DNA from: Halolamina litorea | GTDB taxonomy: Archaea > Halobacteriota > Halobacteria > Halobacteriales > Haloferacaceae | Assembly: GCF_026616205.1 (NCBI RefSeq) | Contig: NZ_JANHGR010000001.1 | Span: 1,736,001 to 1,800,000 of the forward strand | Reading direction: 5' to 3' | Length of the DNA: 64,000 nt | Part shown: piece after piece, positions 8,694 through 17,490 of the stretch | How positions within the stretch are numbered: the stretch's first letter is position 1 | How the letters are laid out: each line of letters opens with the position of its first letter | The notes under the pieces: generated by a model | Seen by the model: the letters and a program-made list of their open reading frames with translations, nothing else | Databases searched by the model: none | What the model was told of the DNA's origin: nothing | Program-made: the position numbers and the translations under genes

Positions 8694-9158
8694 CTACCAG
8701 AACAGCAGCGCCTCGAGCAGCACCGAGGCCGCCAGCATCGTCGCCCCGGCGACGAACAGTTTCGCCGCCGGCGAGAGCCGCGCCTCGACGGGCAGACCCA
8801 CCCACGGGAGCGGCGGCACCCGCTGGACGGACGCTTGGAACCGCGACTCCTCGCGGGAGCCGAGCACCCGCCCCCCATCGCCGGGACGAGTGATCCGGTA
8901 GCCGTCCTCCTCGAAGGAGACGTCCCAGCGTTTGGCCGGGCGGAGTTGGAACGACGCGTAGGCAAGCAGCGCGGCGCCGCCGACGAACAGCGCGAACTCG
9001 ACGCCGAACCAGCCCCCGCCGAGGGCGAACGAGAGGCCGGCCGCGACGACGCCGGTGACGAGCGTGAACGCAACCCCGTACACCAGCGCGTCGAGGGCCT
9101 GTCGGAGGCGGAACCGGGCGCCGCCGCCATCACCGGGCGGCTGCCAGCCGTCGGCCAT
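8694..9158 (-). CDS. Small membrane protein at the end of the peptide ABC operon
   Basis: A 154-residue protein with two adjacent hydrophobic segments near residues 25-75 (ALVYGVAFTLVTGVVAAGLS and a second, FALFVGGAALLAYASF), a cytoplasmic or surface loop with WDVSFEEDGYRITRPG, and a C-terminal segment (LFVAGATMLAASVLLEALLF). Its start codon overlaps the stop of the upstream ATPase gene by one base, so it is the last gene of the transporter operon. No family recognised. It may have no role in transport. Confidence 0.75.
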   Translation of the reverse strand: MADGWQPPGDGGGARFRLRQALDALVYGVAFTLVTGVVAAGLSFALGGGWFGVEFALFVGGAALLAYASFQLRPAKRWDVSFEEDGYRITRPGDGGRVLGSREESRFQASVQRVPPLPWVGLPVEARLSPAAKLFVAGATMLAASVLLEALLFW

Positions 9159-10510
9159 CAGTCCTCGCCGACGGAGGGCCCGACCGCCGACGGGTCCGCG
9201 TACTCGGCCTCGTGGCGGTGACAGCGGCTCTCACGCCCCGCGGCGTCGACGCCGTGGGCGCCGGGCGACTCGTGGTCACAGACGCTGCCGAGCTCCGCCT
9301 TCAGGTGTTCGAGCGCGTCCGCCTCGTCGCCGTTGCGGGCGAGTTCTGTGGCGTGATCGACCGGCTCGCGGATGGAACCGGGCAGCTCCCGGTCGGCGAA
9401 CAGCTCCTCGACCACCTCGTCGACGGTTGCAAAGCGCGTCTCGAAGCCGAGGAGTTCCCGCGCCCGCTCCGAGAGCGAGCGTTCGGTGCGGTCACGGGCC
9501 CGGAGCGTCTCGCGGAACACCTCGACGGCCTCCCACGTCGCGTCGTCGACGTCGTCGACGTCGTCGAAGCCGTCGGGCCGGATCTTGACCGGACAGCGCG
9601 TCGAGAACGCACAGCCCTCGGGCGGGTCCCGGGGACTGGGCGGCGTCCCGCGGAGCGTCATCCGCTCGCTCTCGACAGTCGGGTCCGGCTCCGGCACGGC
9701 CGAGAGCAGCGCCCGCGTGTAGGGGTTCGCCGGGTCCTCGAACAGCTGTTCGGTCGGGCCGAGTTCCATCACGTTGCCCAGATACATGACCGCCACCCGG
9801 TCACAGATGTGCCGGACGACGCTGAGGTCGTGGGCGATGAACAGGTAGGTCAGCCCGAGGTCGTCCTGGAGATCCATCAGGAGGTTCAGGATCTGGGCCT
9901 GCACGGACACGTCGAGCGCCGACACCGGTTCGTCGAGGACGACGAACTCGGGTTCGAGCGCGAGCGCGCGGGCGATCCCGATCCGCTGGCGCTGGCCCCC
10001 CGAGAACTGGTGGGGGTAGCGGTAGTAGTGCTCCTCCTGGAGGCCGACCTTCTGGAGCAGGTCCCGCACCCGTGCGCGGCGCTGGGCGGGCGTCCCCCAG
10101 TCGTGCACGTCCAGCGGTTCCCGGACGATCTCGCCGATCGTCATGCGGTCGTTCAGGCTCGATTCGGGGTCTTGGAAGACGACCTGTGCGTTCCGGCGCC
10201 ACGCCTGCAGGTCCTCCCCCGAGAGCGTCGTCACGTCGTCGTCGCCGACGCGGACTTCGCCGTCGGTGGCGGCTTCGAGTCGGACCAGCGTCCGCCCGAG
10301 CGTCGTCTTTCCACAGCCGGATTCGCCGACGACGCCCAGCGTCTCGCCTTTCTTCACGTCGAAGCTGACGCCGTCGACGGCTTTCACGGGCTGGCCCCCG
10401 ACGAGGTCGCCGGACTCGTAGTACGTCCGGAGGTCACGGACCGACAACAGCGTCTCACCGGGCGCACCGTCGAGACCCGCGAGGCCGGTCGCCCCGGTGC
10501 CCTCGCTCAT
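9158..10510 (-). CDS. Peptide-type ABC importer ATPase, DppF/OppF class
   Basis: A 450-residue ATP-binding subunit of a dipeptide/oligopeptide-class importer at the inner face of the membrane. Seen: Walker A GESGCGKTT, signature FSGGQRQRIGIARAL, Walker B FVVLDEPVSALD and the switch His in LFIAHDLSVVRHI. The C-terminal Cys-containing oligopeptide domain starts at GCAFSTRCP but is interrupted by about 100 extra acidic residues before its closing Cys/His part (CDHES, SRCHRHE), making the protein over 100 residues longer than usual. It overlaps its neighbours on both sides, so stoichiometric translation of the operon is likely. Confidence 0.93.
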   Translation of the reverse strand: MSEGTGATGLAGLDGAPGETLLSVRDLRTYYESGDLVGGQPVKAVDGVSFDVKKGETLGVVGESGCGKTTLGRTLVRLEAATDGEVRVGDDDVTTLSGEDLQAWRRNAQVVFQDPESSLNDRMTIGEIVREPLDVHDWGTPAQRRARVRDLLQKVGLQEEHYYRYPHQFSGGQRQRIGIARALALEPEFVVLDEPVSALDVSVQAQILNLLMDLQDDLGLTYLFIAHDLSVVRHICDRVAVMYLGNVMELGPTEQLFEDPANPYTRALLSAVPEPDPTVESERMTLRGTPPSPRDPPEGCAFSTRCPVKIRPDGFDDVDDVDDATWEAVEVFRETLRARDRTERSLSERARELLGFETRFATVDEVVEELFADRELPGSIREPVDHATELARNGDEADALEHLKAELGSVCDHESPGAHGVDAAGRESRCHRHEAEYADPSAVGPSVGED

Positions 10511-11643
10511 CGGCGATCACCCCCGCCGTCGCCGGCGGTACCGGGGGTCTTCCCGCCTTCGCCGCCGGCCGCGTGGCGGTCGATGGCCCGCTTCTCGGGT
10601 TCGTCCTCGGGGTAGAGCAGGCAGGCCGCGGTGTGGCCCGCGTCGACGCCGGCGCCGCCGCCGACCTCGACCGGCACCGGAACCGGGTGGACCGCCTCGC
10701 AGGCGTCGAACGCCTTCGGACAGCGCGGCGCGAACCGACAGTCAGTCGCCGGTTCGTTGGGTGTCGGCACCTCCCCCTCGATGGTCTCCAACCGATCGGC
10801 ACCCAGCTGGGTACTCGGGATAGAGCGCAACAGTCCCTCCGTGTAGGGATGACGGGGGTTCTCGTACAGCGTCTCGACGGGGGCCTGTTCGACGACCTCG
10901 CCGGCGTACATCACGGCGACGCGGTCGGCGACCTCGGCGATCACGCCCATGTCGTGGGTGATAAAGAGGATGCTCAGGCCGTGTTCGTCCTGCAGGTCGT
11001 CCAGCAGTTCGAGGATCTGGGCCTGAATGGTCACGTCGAGCGCCGTCGTCGGCTCGTCACAGACCAACACCTCGGGGTCGCAGGCGAGCGCCATCGCGAT
11101 CACGGCGCGCTGGCGCATCCCGCCGGAGAACTCGTGTGGGTACTCAGAGACCCGACGGGCCGCGTCGGGGATACCCACGTCCTCCAACAGTTCGATCGCC
11201 TTCTGGGTCGCGTCGATGCCCGAGAGCCCGCGGTGGAGTTCGAGCGCCTCCTCGATCTGGTTGCCCACCGTGTAGACGGGGTTGAGCGTCGAGAGCGGGT
11301 CCTGAAACACCATGGCGATGCCGCTGCCGCGGACCTCCTCGTAGCCCTTCTCGGAGAGCCCGGTCAGTTCCCGGCCGTCGAAACGGACTGAACTCCCCGG
11401 CAGGAGCTCGCCGGGGTCGTCGACCAGCCCCATGATCGAGCGGGCGGTTACGGACTTCCCCGAGCCGGACTCGCCGACGAGGCCGAGCGTTTCGCCCTCG
11501 CCGATGCCGAAGGAGACGCCGTCGACGGCGCGGATCGTCTCGCGTTCGGTGTGGAACACGGTCTGGAGGTTCTCGACCTCCAGCAGGCGGTCGGCGGCGG
11601 CGCGGCCCGCGTCGGCGGGCGTCGACGGCGTATCGGCGGCCAT
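10507..11643 (-). CDS. Peptide-type ABC importer ATPase, DppD/OppD class
   Basis: A 378-residue ATPase that pairs with the DppF-like subunit. Seen: Walker A GESGSGKSVTAR, Q-loop FQDPLSTLNP, signature FSGGMRQRAVIAMAL, Walker B VLVCDEPTTALD, switch His in FITHDMG, and the terminal Cys domain CRFAPRCP...AACL typical of oligopeptide importers. It overlaps the downstream ATPase by four bases (ATGA) and the upstream permease by one base. Substrate could be di- or oligopeptides, or nickel or sugars, since all use this subfamily. Confidence 0.94.
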   Translation of the reverse strand: MAADTPSTPADAGRAAADRLLEVENLQTVFHTERETIRAVDGVSFGIGEGETLGLVGESGSGKSVTARSIMGLVDDPGELLPGSSVRFDGRELTGLSEKGYEEVRGSGIAMVFQDPLSTLNPVYTVGNQIEEALELHRGLSGIDATQKAIELLEDVGIPDAARRVSEYPHEFSGGMRQRAVIAMALACDPEVLVCDEPTTALDVTIQAQILELLDDLQDEHGLSILFITHDMGVIAEVADRVAVMYAGEVVEQAPVETLYENPRHPYTEGLLRSIPSTQLGADRLETIEGEVPTPNEPATDCRFAPRCPKAFDACEAVHPVPVPVEVGGGAGVDAGHTAACLLYPEDEPEKRAIDRHAAGGEGGKTPGTAGDGGGDRR

Positions 11644-13136
11644 CAGGCACCACCCCCTGCGGCGGCGGTCTCGCTCTGTTGGGCGGCATCAGCCTCGCCG
11701 CTGGCCGACACGTCGCTCTGTGGGTCGATGGCGTCGCGGATCCCGTCACCCAGCGCGTTGAAGCCGGTGACGACGATGACGACGACGATGCCCGGCAGCA
11801 GCGAGATGTGCCACGAGGGCGTCGCCACGTAGGGCTGTCCCGCGCTGACCGCGCGACCCCACTCGGGCGTCGGGGCGTTGATCCCCAGTCCGAGGAAGGA
11901 GAGCCCGGCGACGCCGATGATCACGCCGCCCAGCGTGAGCGAGGCGTAGATCAGCAGGTAGCCGACCACGTAGGGCAGCATGTGTTTCCGCATCGTGACC
12001 GACGGTCGCTGACCGAAGCTCTTGGCGGCGTCGATCCACTCGCGTTCGGACACCTGCAGCGCGGGGCCACGAACCGCCCGCCAGAGGCCGGGCCAGCCCG
12101 TGAGGCCGAACAGCAGCGCCAACACCACCCCCCCGTTGTAGAACTCCGCTAACCACGTCCCCGAAAGGACGAAGGAGGCGAGCATGATGAACAGCAGTTG
12201 GGGGAGCGACTGGATCGAGTCGCTGGCGATCACGACGCCCAGGTCGACCAGCCCCTTGTAGTAGGCCGTCGCGAGCGCGAACGCCACCGCGATGCCGCCC
12301 GCGATCAGCAGGCTGAGGACCCCGATGAACAGCGACACCCTCGCGCCCGCCGCCATGAACGTAAAGAGGTCCTTGCCGCTCGGTAGGGTGCCGAAGGGGT
12401 GGAAACGGTCGAACTTGTCGTAGGAGAGCGGCCCCACGTTGTCCCCGCCCTGCCCGCGGGACTGGGAGCCGCTGTTCGCTTCACCGACGTATATCTCCTG
12501 GACGGAGCCGGTCTCCTCGTCGAAGTACTCGACGGAGTGGAGGTACGGGTCTGCGATGTTCGCGTCGACGGTCGTCGGCCCCAGCGCCGGGGCGAACAGC
12601 GCGAGCACGACGAACCCGAAGATCACCGCCAGCCCGAACAGCCCCCACGAGTGGTTGCGGAAGCGGTTGACCACGTCGTCGATCGGCGCCCAGTCGGCGT
12701 GGCGGTAGTTGTCGCGGTAGACGAGGTAGACCCACCAGCCGACCGCCATCCACGCGAAGCCGTAGGCGTAGACCAGCAGCACCCGGAGTATCCACGCGAC
12801 CGCCGGGGAGAGCCCCATCGTCGTCCCGACCCACTCCCCCGACGGGAGTTGGTAGCCGGAGTTGTCGATCACCGACCGCGAGAGCAGCGTCGGCAGCCCC
12901 GCGAGCGCGTCGCCGACGCCGGCGAGCGCGCCAGCGAAGCCCTGGAGCGCGCCGGGGAGCGCCGCGCCGACGGCCTCCCACGGGAGGCTCATGATCAGGC
13001 TGGCGACGGCGCCGAACTCCACGGCGATCAGCGGAACCACGACCGCGAGCACGCGCAGCGCGGGCCCGGGGTCGTCGCCGATCCGCTCGCGGAGGGTCGG
13101 CTCGTCCTCCTCGACGGGGTAGTCGACGGCGCTCAT
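11643..13136 (-). CDS. Peptide-type ABC importer permease, DppC class, N-terminally extended
   Basis: A 497-residue inner-membrane permease. The standard DppC core is the C-terminal part, with GVLSLLIAGGIAVAFALAT, the cytoplasmic coupling loop (WRAVRGPALQVSEREWIDAA, then KSFGQR) and the closing helix (VVIVVTGFNALGDGIRDAID). The first about 160 residues are extra: an acidic start followed by about three hydrophobic segments (VLAVVVPLIAVEFGAVASL, WILRVLLVYAYGFAWMAVGW) before the normal start of the family. It overlaps DppB by four bases. The extension is unusual compared with bacterial DppC of about 300 residues. Confidence 0.92.
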   Translation of the reverse strand: MSAVDYPVEEDEPTLRERIGDDPGPALRVLAVVVPLIAVEFGAVASLIMSLPWEAVGAALPGALQGFAGALAGVGDALAGLPTLLSRSVIDNSGYQLPSGEWVGTTMGLSPAVAWILRVLLVYAYGFAWMAVGWWVYLVYRDNYRHADWAPIDDVVNRFRNHSWGLFGLAVIFGFVVLALFAPALGPTTVDANIADPYLHSVEYFDEETGSVQEIYVGEANSGSQSRGQGGDNVGPLSYDKFDRFHPFGTLPSGKDLFTFMAAGARVSLFIGVLSLLIAGGIAVAFALATAYYKGLVDLGVVIASDSIQSLPQLLFIMLASFVLSGTWLAEFYNGGVVLALLFGLTGWPGLWRAVRGPALQVSEREWIDAAKSFGQRPSVTMRKHMLPYVVGYLLIYASLTLGGVIIGVAGLSFLGLGINAPTPEWGRAVSAGQPYVATPSWHISLLPGIVVVIVVTGFNALGDGIRDAIDPQSDVSASGEADAAQQSETAAAGGGA

Positions 13137-14149
13137 GCGCCCTCACCCCCGTAGCCGACGCGCGGGTCGATCACGGTGTAGAGCAGGTCCTGCAGGATGT
13201 TGATCCCCACCGAGAGCAGGATGAAGAAGAACATCAGCGAGCCGACCAGCGGCAGGTCGGCGTTGATCGTCGCCGAGTAGAAGAGGTAGCCCAGCCCGTT
13301 GATGCTGAACACCGTTTCGACGAGCACGCTGCCGCCGAGCAGCAGGAACGCCTCCCCGGTGATGATCGGCACCAGCGGGATCAGGGCGTTCCGGAAGACG
13401 TGTTTCGAGACGATCGTACGGCGCGGGACGCCCTTCGCGCGGGCGGTCTCGACGTAGTTCTCGTTTTTCGTCTCCAGCACTGCGGTCCGGCCGATACGCA
13501 TCTCGTTCCCCATCGACGCCGAGCCGAGGACGAGCGCGGCCGGGAGGATCGCCTTGAACGCCGCGAGGAAGTTCTCGGGCACCCAGAGCCGTTGTAGCTC
13601 CGGCGGCGTGACGATCTGTGTCTCGACGAGCCACGACTCCCAGTTGAAGCCGAACAGCTGATCGGACTGGGTCAGCACGGCGACGAGGATCACTGCGAGC
13701 CAGAAGTTCGGCATCGCCCGCCAGACGATGCCGCCGAAGGAAGCGACGTAGTCGCTGAGAGTGTTGGGGTTCAGCCCGGCGTAGAAGCCCAGCGGCAGGC
13801 CGATGAACAGCGGCAGCATCACCGACCAGAACCCCAGCCAGATGGTTCGGGGGGCATAGACCCCGATCAGTTCCCAGACGGGGCGCCCCCGGTTCACCAC
13901 CCACGAGTAGCCCAGTTGTAAGGTAAAGAGGTCCCGAAGGTAGTCCACGTACTGCAACCAGAGTGGCTGATCGAGCCCGAGACTCCGTCGAACGGACGTG
14001 TAGGCCTCCGTGTTCCCCGACGGGCCGATCACGGCCGCGGCGGGGTCGATCGGACCCATCCGGAGGACGACGAACGTGATCGTCGTCCCGAAGAAGACGA
14101 TGGGGATCATCAGGAGGACCCTGCGTGCGAAGTAGCTCCAGCGACTCAT
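13133..14149 (-). CDS. Peptide-type ABC importer permease, DppB class
   Basis: A 338-residue permease with the typical N-terminus (ARRVLLMIPIVFFGTTITFV), about six membrane segments and the coupling loop RTAVLETKNENYVETARAKG. It is the first gene of a five-gene operon on the minus strand. A TATA-like box (GTTAATACG, 14174-14182) lies about 28 bases before ATG 14149, so the transcript is leaderless. The binding-protein gene is transcribed away from the same 136-base intergenic region. Confidence 0.94.
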   Translation of the reverse strand: MSRWSYFARRVLLMIPIVFFGTTITFVVLRMGPIDPAAAVIGPSGNTEAYTSVRRSLGLDQPLWLQYVDYLRDLFTLQLGYSWVVNRGRPVWELIGVYAPRTIWLGFWSVMLPLFIGLPLGFYAGLNPNTLSDYVASFGGIVWRAMPNFWLAVILVAVLTQSDQLFGFNWESWLVETQIVTPPELQRLWVPENFLAAFKAILPAALVLGSASMGNEMRIGRTAVLETKNENYVETARAKGVPRRTIVSKHVFRNALIPLVPIITGEAFLLLGGSVLVETVFSINGLGYLFYSATINADLPLVGSLMFFFILLSVGINILQDLLYTVIDPRVGYGGEGA

Positions 14150-14173
14150 CCGTGGCCATCAATTCGAGTCCCC

Positions 14174-14182
14174 GTTAATACG
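14174..14182 (-). promoter_or_regulatory. TATA-like box of the dppB-C-D-F operon
   Basis: The AT-rich element GTTAATACG lies about 28 bases upstream of ATG 14149, matching the spacing seen at most genes of this window and implying a leaderless mRNA. Confidence 0.6.
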
Positions 14183-14223
14183 TCTTCCCACGTGGCTCCG
14201 TCTCAACGGCTGCTACGTGTTTT

Positions 14224-14277
14224 CTTCCGTAAAGGAGGCGCCCGACCACCGCAAAACCTAACCGTCCCCTACGGAAG
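14224..14277 (+). promoter_or_regulatory. Promoter and flanking inverted repeat of the ABC binding-protein gene
   Basis: A TATA-like element (AACCTAACC, about 14254-14262) lies about 28 bases before ATG 14286. It is flanked by an 8-base inverted repeat, CTTCCGTA at 14224-14231 and TACGGAAG at 14270-14277. The half-sites bracket the core promoter and could bind a repressor; this is inference from symmetry only. Confidence 0.45.
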
Positions 14278-14285
14278 CAAAGGGT

Positions 14286-16151
14286 ATGTCTGACACAGAC
14301 GGCGTCCGACGACGACGCTTCCTGAAAGCTACTGGAGGCGTGGCAACTGCCGGCGTCCTCGCGGGCTGTGCAGGGGGCGACGGAGAGTCGACGCCGCCCG
14401 AAGCGCTCGGCAGCGACACGGATAGCGAGGGGGAGACCGACGACGAGAGCGAGGAGACCGACTCCGCGCCCGACGACGACCTGACGACGCTCCGGCTGAT
14501 CAACGCCTCGGCCAACACGCTCGACCCAGTGGCGACGGTGCTCTCGACGGAGTCCGAGAAGGTCGTCCAGATGTACGACGGCCTCGTGGGCAAGCCCCAC
14601 GGTGGCGCCGGCATCACGAACCTGATCGCCGAGAGCGTCGACGTCTCCGACGACGGCACCGTCTACACGTTCACGCTCCGTGAGGACGTGGTCGCGCACA
14701 ACGGCGCCGAGATCGACGCGAACGCCGTGGTCTACTCCTGGGAGCGCCTCGCGGGCTCCAGTAACTCCACGTCCGACTACGTGCTACTCGACGACCTCGG
14801 CGTCGCCCACGAGACCGACGACGAGGGGAACTACGTACCCGGCAGCCTCGGCGTCGAGGCCACGGGCGACTACACCGTCAAGGTGACCCTGTCCTCGCCG
14901 TACTACGCGGGGCTGGACATCATGGCGGACGCCTCCTTCGTGATCGTGCCCGAGGGGATCGTCGGCGACATCGACGGCTACGAGGGGGAGATATCCTACG
15001 ATCAGTTCACGACCGAACCGGTCGGAACCGGCCCCTTCGAGTTCGAGAACTGGAGCCCCGACAACGAGGCGTCGGTGACGGCCTTCGACGGCTACTACGG
15101 CGAGGCGCCGACGATCGACCGGGTCCACTGGCAGGTCATGGCCGACCCGAACGCCCAGTTCAACCACGCGATGAACCGGAACGTGGACGTGTTCCCGGTT
15201 CCCAACGCGCAGTACGACGCCGAGAAGGTCAGCGTCGAGGAGACCGACGATATCGGCCGCGAGATCGGGACCTACGGCCCGCTCCAGAACGACGAGACCG
15301 CCGACTACCTCCGGATCGCCGGTCTCTCGACGGCGTTCATGCTGTTCAACACGAACAACGTGATCGAGCCGGCCCGCAAGGCCGTCGCCTACGTGATGAA
15401 CCACGAGCAACTGTCGAGCAACGCCTACAAGGGCCGTCTCACGGCCGGCTACCACATGACGCCGGTGTCGCTGTGGCCCGGCGGCCCCGAGGCCGCCGAG
15501 GAGCACGCCCGCGAGAACTACCCCTACGGCTACGACACCTCCGACATCGAGGCCGCACGGTCGCTGATGGAGGAGGCCGGCTACAGCCAGGACGACCCCT
15601 ACGAGTTCGAGATCATCAACACGCCCGGGTCGACCAACGACCTGATCTCACAGGAGCTACGCGACCAGCTCTCGGCGGCCCACATCGACCTCCAGATCAA
15701 CACCGCGGAGTTCTCGACGCTGCTCGACCGCGAGTTCGCCGGCAACCGTGACTCGGGGCTGGGCTCCTGGGGGATGTCCTGGGCGGACCCGATGAACGTG
15801 CTCGCGCTGCTCTACCCGCCGAACACCCAGACGACCAACAACGAGGGCGTCGAATCGGCGCCGCTCGTGGGGCTGAACTGGACCGGCACCGACGCCTCCG
15901 AGCGCGCCCGCGAGGCCTGGCAGACGATGCAGAACAACAAGCGTGACACCGAGGAGGACCGCCAGATCCGCGCCGACGCCATCCGGAAGCTGGAGGAGGC
16001 CAACTGGGAGGACTGTGCGCTGATCAACTACGGCTACCCCTCGAACGAGCGCTTCAGCTACGACTGGGTCGACATGCCCCTGTTCGGCGAACTCGGCGCG
16101 CTCTCGAAGTACGCCGACGTCGAGATCGACACCGACGCACAGCCGACCTGA
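14286..16151 (+). CDS. ABC importer substrate-binding lipoprotein, DppA/OppA class
   Basis: A 621-residue solute-binding protein (SBP family 5). It has a Tat start (VRRRRFLKATGG) and lipobox LAGC around residue 28, then an acidic Ser/Asp/Glu linker (residues 35-65) typical of haloarchaeal lipoproteins. The mature fold starts at LTTLRLINASANTLDPVATV and includes VYTFTLREDVVAHNGAEIDA, the family motif for peptide-binding proteins. It captures the substrate outside the cell for the permease encoded divergently. A T-rich terminator follows the stop. Confidence 0.94.
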   Translation: MSDTDGVRRRRFLKATGGVATAGVLAGCAGGDGESTPPEALGSDTDSEGETDDESEETDSAPDDDLTTLRLINASANTLDPVATVLSTESEKVVQMYDGLVGKPHGGAGITNLIAESVDVSDDGTVYTFTLREDVVAHNGAEIDANAVVYSWERLAGSSNSTSDYVLLDDLGVAHETDDEGNYVPGSLGVEATGDYTVKVTLSSPYYAGLDIMADASFVIVPEGIVGDIDGYEGEISYDQFTTEPVGTGPFEFENWSPDNEASVTAFDGYYGEAPTIDRVHWQVMADPNAQFNHAMNRNVDVFPVPNAQYDAEKVSVEETDDIGREIGTYGPLQNDETADYLRIAGLSTAFMLFNTNNVIEPARKAVAYVMNHEQLSSNAYKGRLTAGYHMTPVSLWPGGPEAAEEHARENYPYGYDTSDIEAARSLMEEAGYSQDDPYEFEIINTPGSTNDLISQELRDQLSAAHIDLQINTAEFSTLLDREFAGNRDSGLGSWGMSWADPMNVLALLYPPNTQTTNNEGVESAPLVGLNWTGTDASERAREAWQTMQNNKRDTEEDRQIRADAIRKLEEANWEDCALINYGYPSNERFSYDWVDMPLFGELGALSKYADVEIDTDAQPT

Positions 16152-16181
16152 TCGGCGAGACTCGACACCGGAATTTTTCGC
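16152..16181 (+). terminator. T-rich terminator after the binding-protein gene
   Basis: A run of five T residues (16175-16179) in GGAATTTTTCG follows the stop codon at 16151. Archaeal transcription often ends at such T-tracts. No strong hairpin precedes it. Confidence 0.45.
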
Positions 16182-16195
16182 GACATGACGGGAAC

Positions 16196-16215
16196 CGTGA
16201 GCGACCGCTCACGGA
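16196..16215. repeat. Perfect 8-base inverted repeat downstream of the parA operon
   Basis: CCGTGAGC and GCTCACGG are separated by GACC. The repeat sits in the short gap between the convergent binding-protein and partner-protein genes. No T-run follows on either side, so it is not an obvious intrinsic terminator. It could be a bidirectional termination hairpin or a centromere-like site for the adjacent ParA system. Confidence 0.5.
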
Positions 16216-16242
16216 GCGGCGACTGCGAGAAGGGGGACCGAA

Positions 16243-16599
16243 CTACTCCGACTCGCGCTCCGTGACGATCTGGTCGACGACCTCGTCGGCGTGTTCGGCG
16301 ACGACCCGGACGACGGCGTCGTGGAACTCGCGACCGGTCACGTCGCGGACGCCGTGGTCGCGTCGAAGCAGCATCTCGGCTTCGAACTCGGCGTCCTCGA
16401 GCGTCTCCAGGGTCTCCGGCCGGACGTAGATGCTCTTTGCTGTCGTCTCGTCGAACTCGAAGGCCGGACCGGCGCCGTTCTCCCCGTCATCGGGGGTCGG
16501 TTCCGTGCCGTCCTCGCCCTCGGCGTCGCCGCCTGCATCCTCGGCCGCGGCGTCCGCCTCCGCGTCCGAGAGCCCCGCAAAGCGGTTGTCGTCAGGCAT
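16243..16599 (-). CDS. Small acidic partner of ParA (ParB-position protein)
   Basis: A 118-residue protein whose ATG overlaps the last eight bases of the ParA gene, the place where a ParB or adaptor is expected. Residues 1-50 are a disordered acidic stretch rich in Asp, Glu and Gly. The C-terminal half is helical (KSIYVRPETLETLEDAEFEA, then VTGREFHDAVVRVVAEHADE). The segment IYVRPETLETLEDAEFEAE resembles a ribbon-helix-helix entry, which would fit DNA binding, but this is not certain. No classical ParB/SpoOJ domain is present. Confidence 0.72.
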   Translation of the reverse strand: MPDDNRFAGLSDAEADAAAEDAGGDAEGEDGTEPTPDDGENGAGPAFEFDETTAKSIYVRPETLETLEDAEFEAEMLLRRDHGVRDVTGREFHDAVVRVVAEHADEVVDQIVTERESE

Positions 16600-17407
16600 C
16601 GGCCTCCTCCACGATCGCCGCCAGTCTGTCGAGTCTGTCGAGCATGTCGTTGTCAGGGTCGTACTCACGCAGTGTTTGGCCGTCCCGCCACGCCCGGCTG
16701 AACGCGATCCGGTGGCGCAACCCCGGACCGGGTGAGTCGGGGTCCTCGAACTCCGCCGAGCGACAGAACTCGGGCAGGGCGTCCTCGAACGGCGACCCCT
16801 CCAAGTCCTCGATGATGCGGCGCTCCTCGTTGTTCCCCGAGAGGTCGTTGGGCACGATGGCCAGCAGGTCGAGGTCGACCTCCTTCCGGATCGGCCGGAT
16901 CTGCTGGTCCCACATGCGCTCGAAGCCGCTGACGCTCGGTTCGCTCATCAGCAGCGGCACGATCACCTGTCCGCTGCCGATCAGGGCGGCGTCCGAGAGC
17001 GGGCCGAGGCTCGGCGGCGAGTCGACGACGACGTAGTCGTACGCGTCGTCGAGCAGCGGTTCGACGATGCGCCGGCGGACCCACAGCATCCCGAACGTGG
17101 AGTTCCGGATGCGGTCCTCGATCTCGTCTAAGTCGACGTGGGCGGGGAGCACGTCGAACCCCTCGCGGTCGACGACGACCTCGGCGACATCGACGGGGTC
17201 GTCGTCGGTTAGCACGTCGCCGAGGTGGGGGGAATCCTTCTCGTACTCGTCTTTCAGCCCCACGCCCTCGGTGGCGTTGCCCTGCTGGTCGAGGTCGACC
17301 AACAACACGTCGTGGCCCCGCGCCGCGAGGGCGTCCGCGAGGTTGATCGCGAGGGTGGTCTTTCCGACACCGCCTTTCTGGAGGGAAACACTGACGGCAG
17401 CGCCCAT
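16592..17407 (-). CDS. ParA/Soj family partitioning ATPase
   Basis: A 271-residue P-loop ATPase with the deviant Walker A motif LQKGGVGKTTLAINLAD at about residues 8-24, the A' motif VVVDSPPSLGPLSDAALIG and LLVDLDQQGNAT. Proteins of this family form dynamic dimers on DNA that move or position chromosomes, plasmids or surface machines. The ATG at 17407 begins directly at the first beta strand; it overlaps the stop of an upstream short ORF (TGATG). It is co-transcribed with the small acidic protein downstream. The surrounding genes are metabolic, with no replication origin nearby. Confidence 0.92.
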   Translation of the reverse strand: MGAAVSVSLQKGGVGKTTLAINLADALAARGHDVLLVDLDQQGNATEGVGLKDEYEKDSPHLGDVLTDDDPVDVAEVVVDREGFDVLPAHVDLDEIEDRIRNSTFGMLWVRRRIVEPLLDDAYDYVVVDSPPSLGPLSDAALIGSGQVIVPLLMSEPSVSGFERMWDQQIRPIRKEVDLDLLAIVPNDLSGNNEERRIIEDLEGSPFEDALPEFCRSAEFEDPDSPGPGLRHRIAFSRAWRDGQTLREYDPDNDMLDRLDRLAAIVEEADA

Positions 17408-17490
17408 CAGCGTGCCACCCCGCGTCCCCGGACCGTCGCGGGCCGCGATCCGACGCGCTTCGTCCCACCGACCGCTCCGTCCGGTAGCAT
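17407..17490 (-). CDS. Putative leaderless 27-codon leader ORF of parA
   Basis: The ATG at 17490 is about 27 bases after the TATA-like box TCTTAAGT (17514-17521), where transcription should begin. The frame has 27 codons rich in Gly, Arg and Val and stops with TGA that shares its final A with the ParA start (TGATG, 17405-17409). This arrangement predicts termination-reinitiation coupling. The peptide matches nothing recognised. Confidence 0.42.
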   Translation of the reverse strand: MLPDGAVGGTKRVGSRPATVRGRGVAR

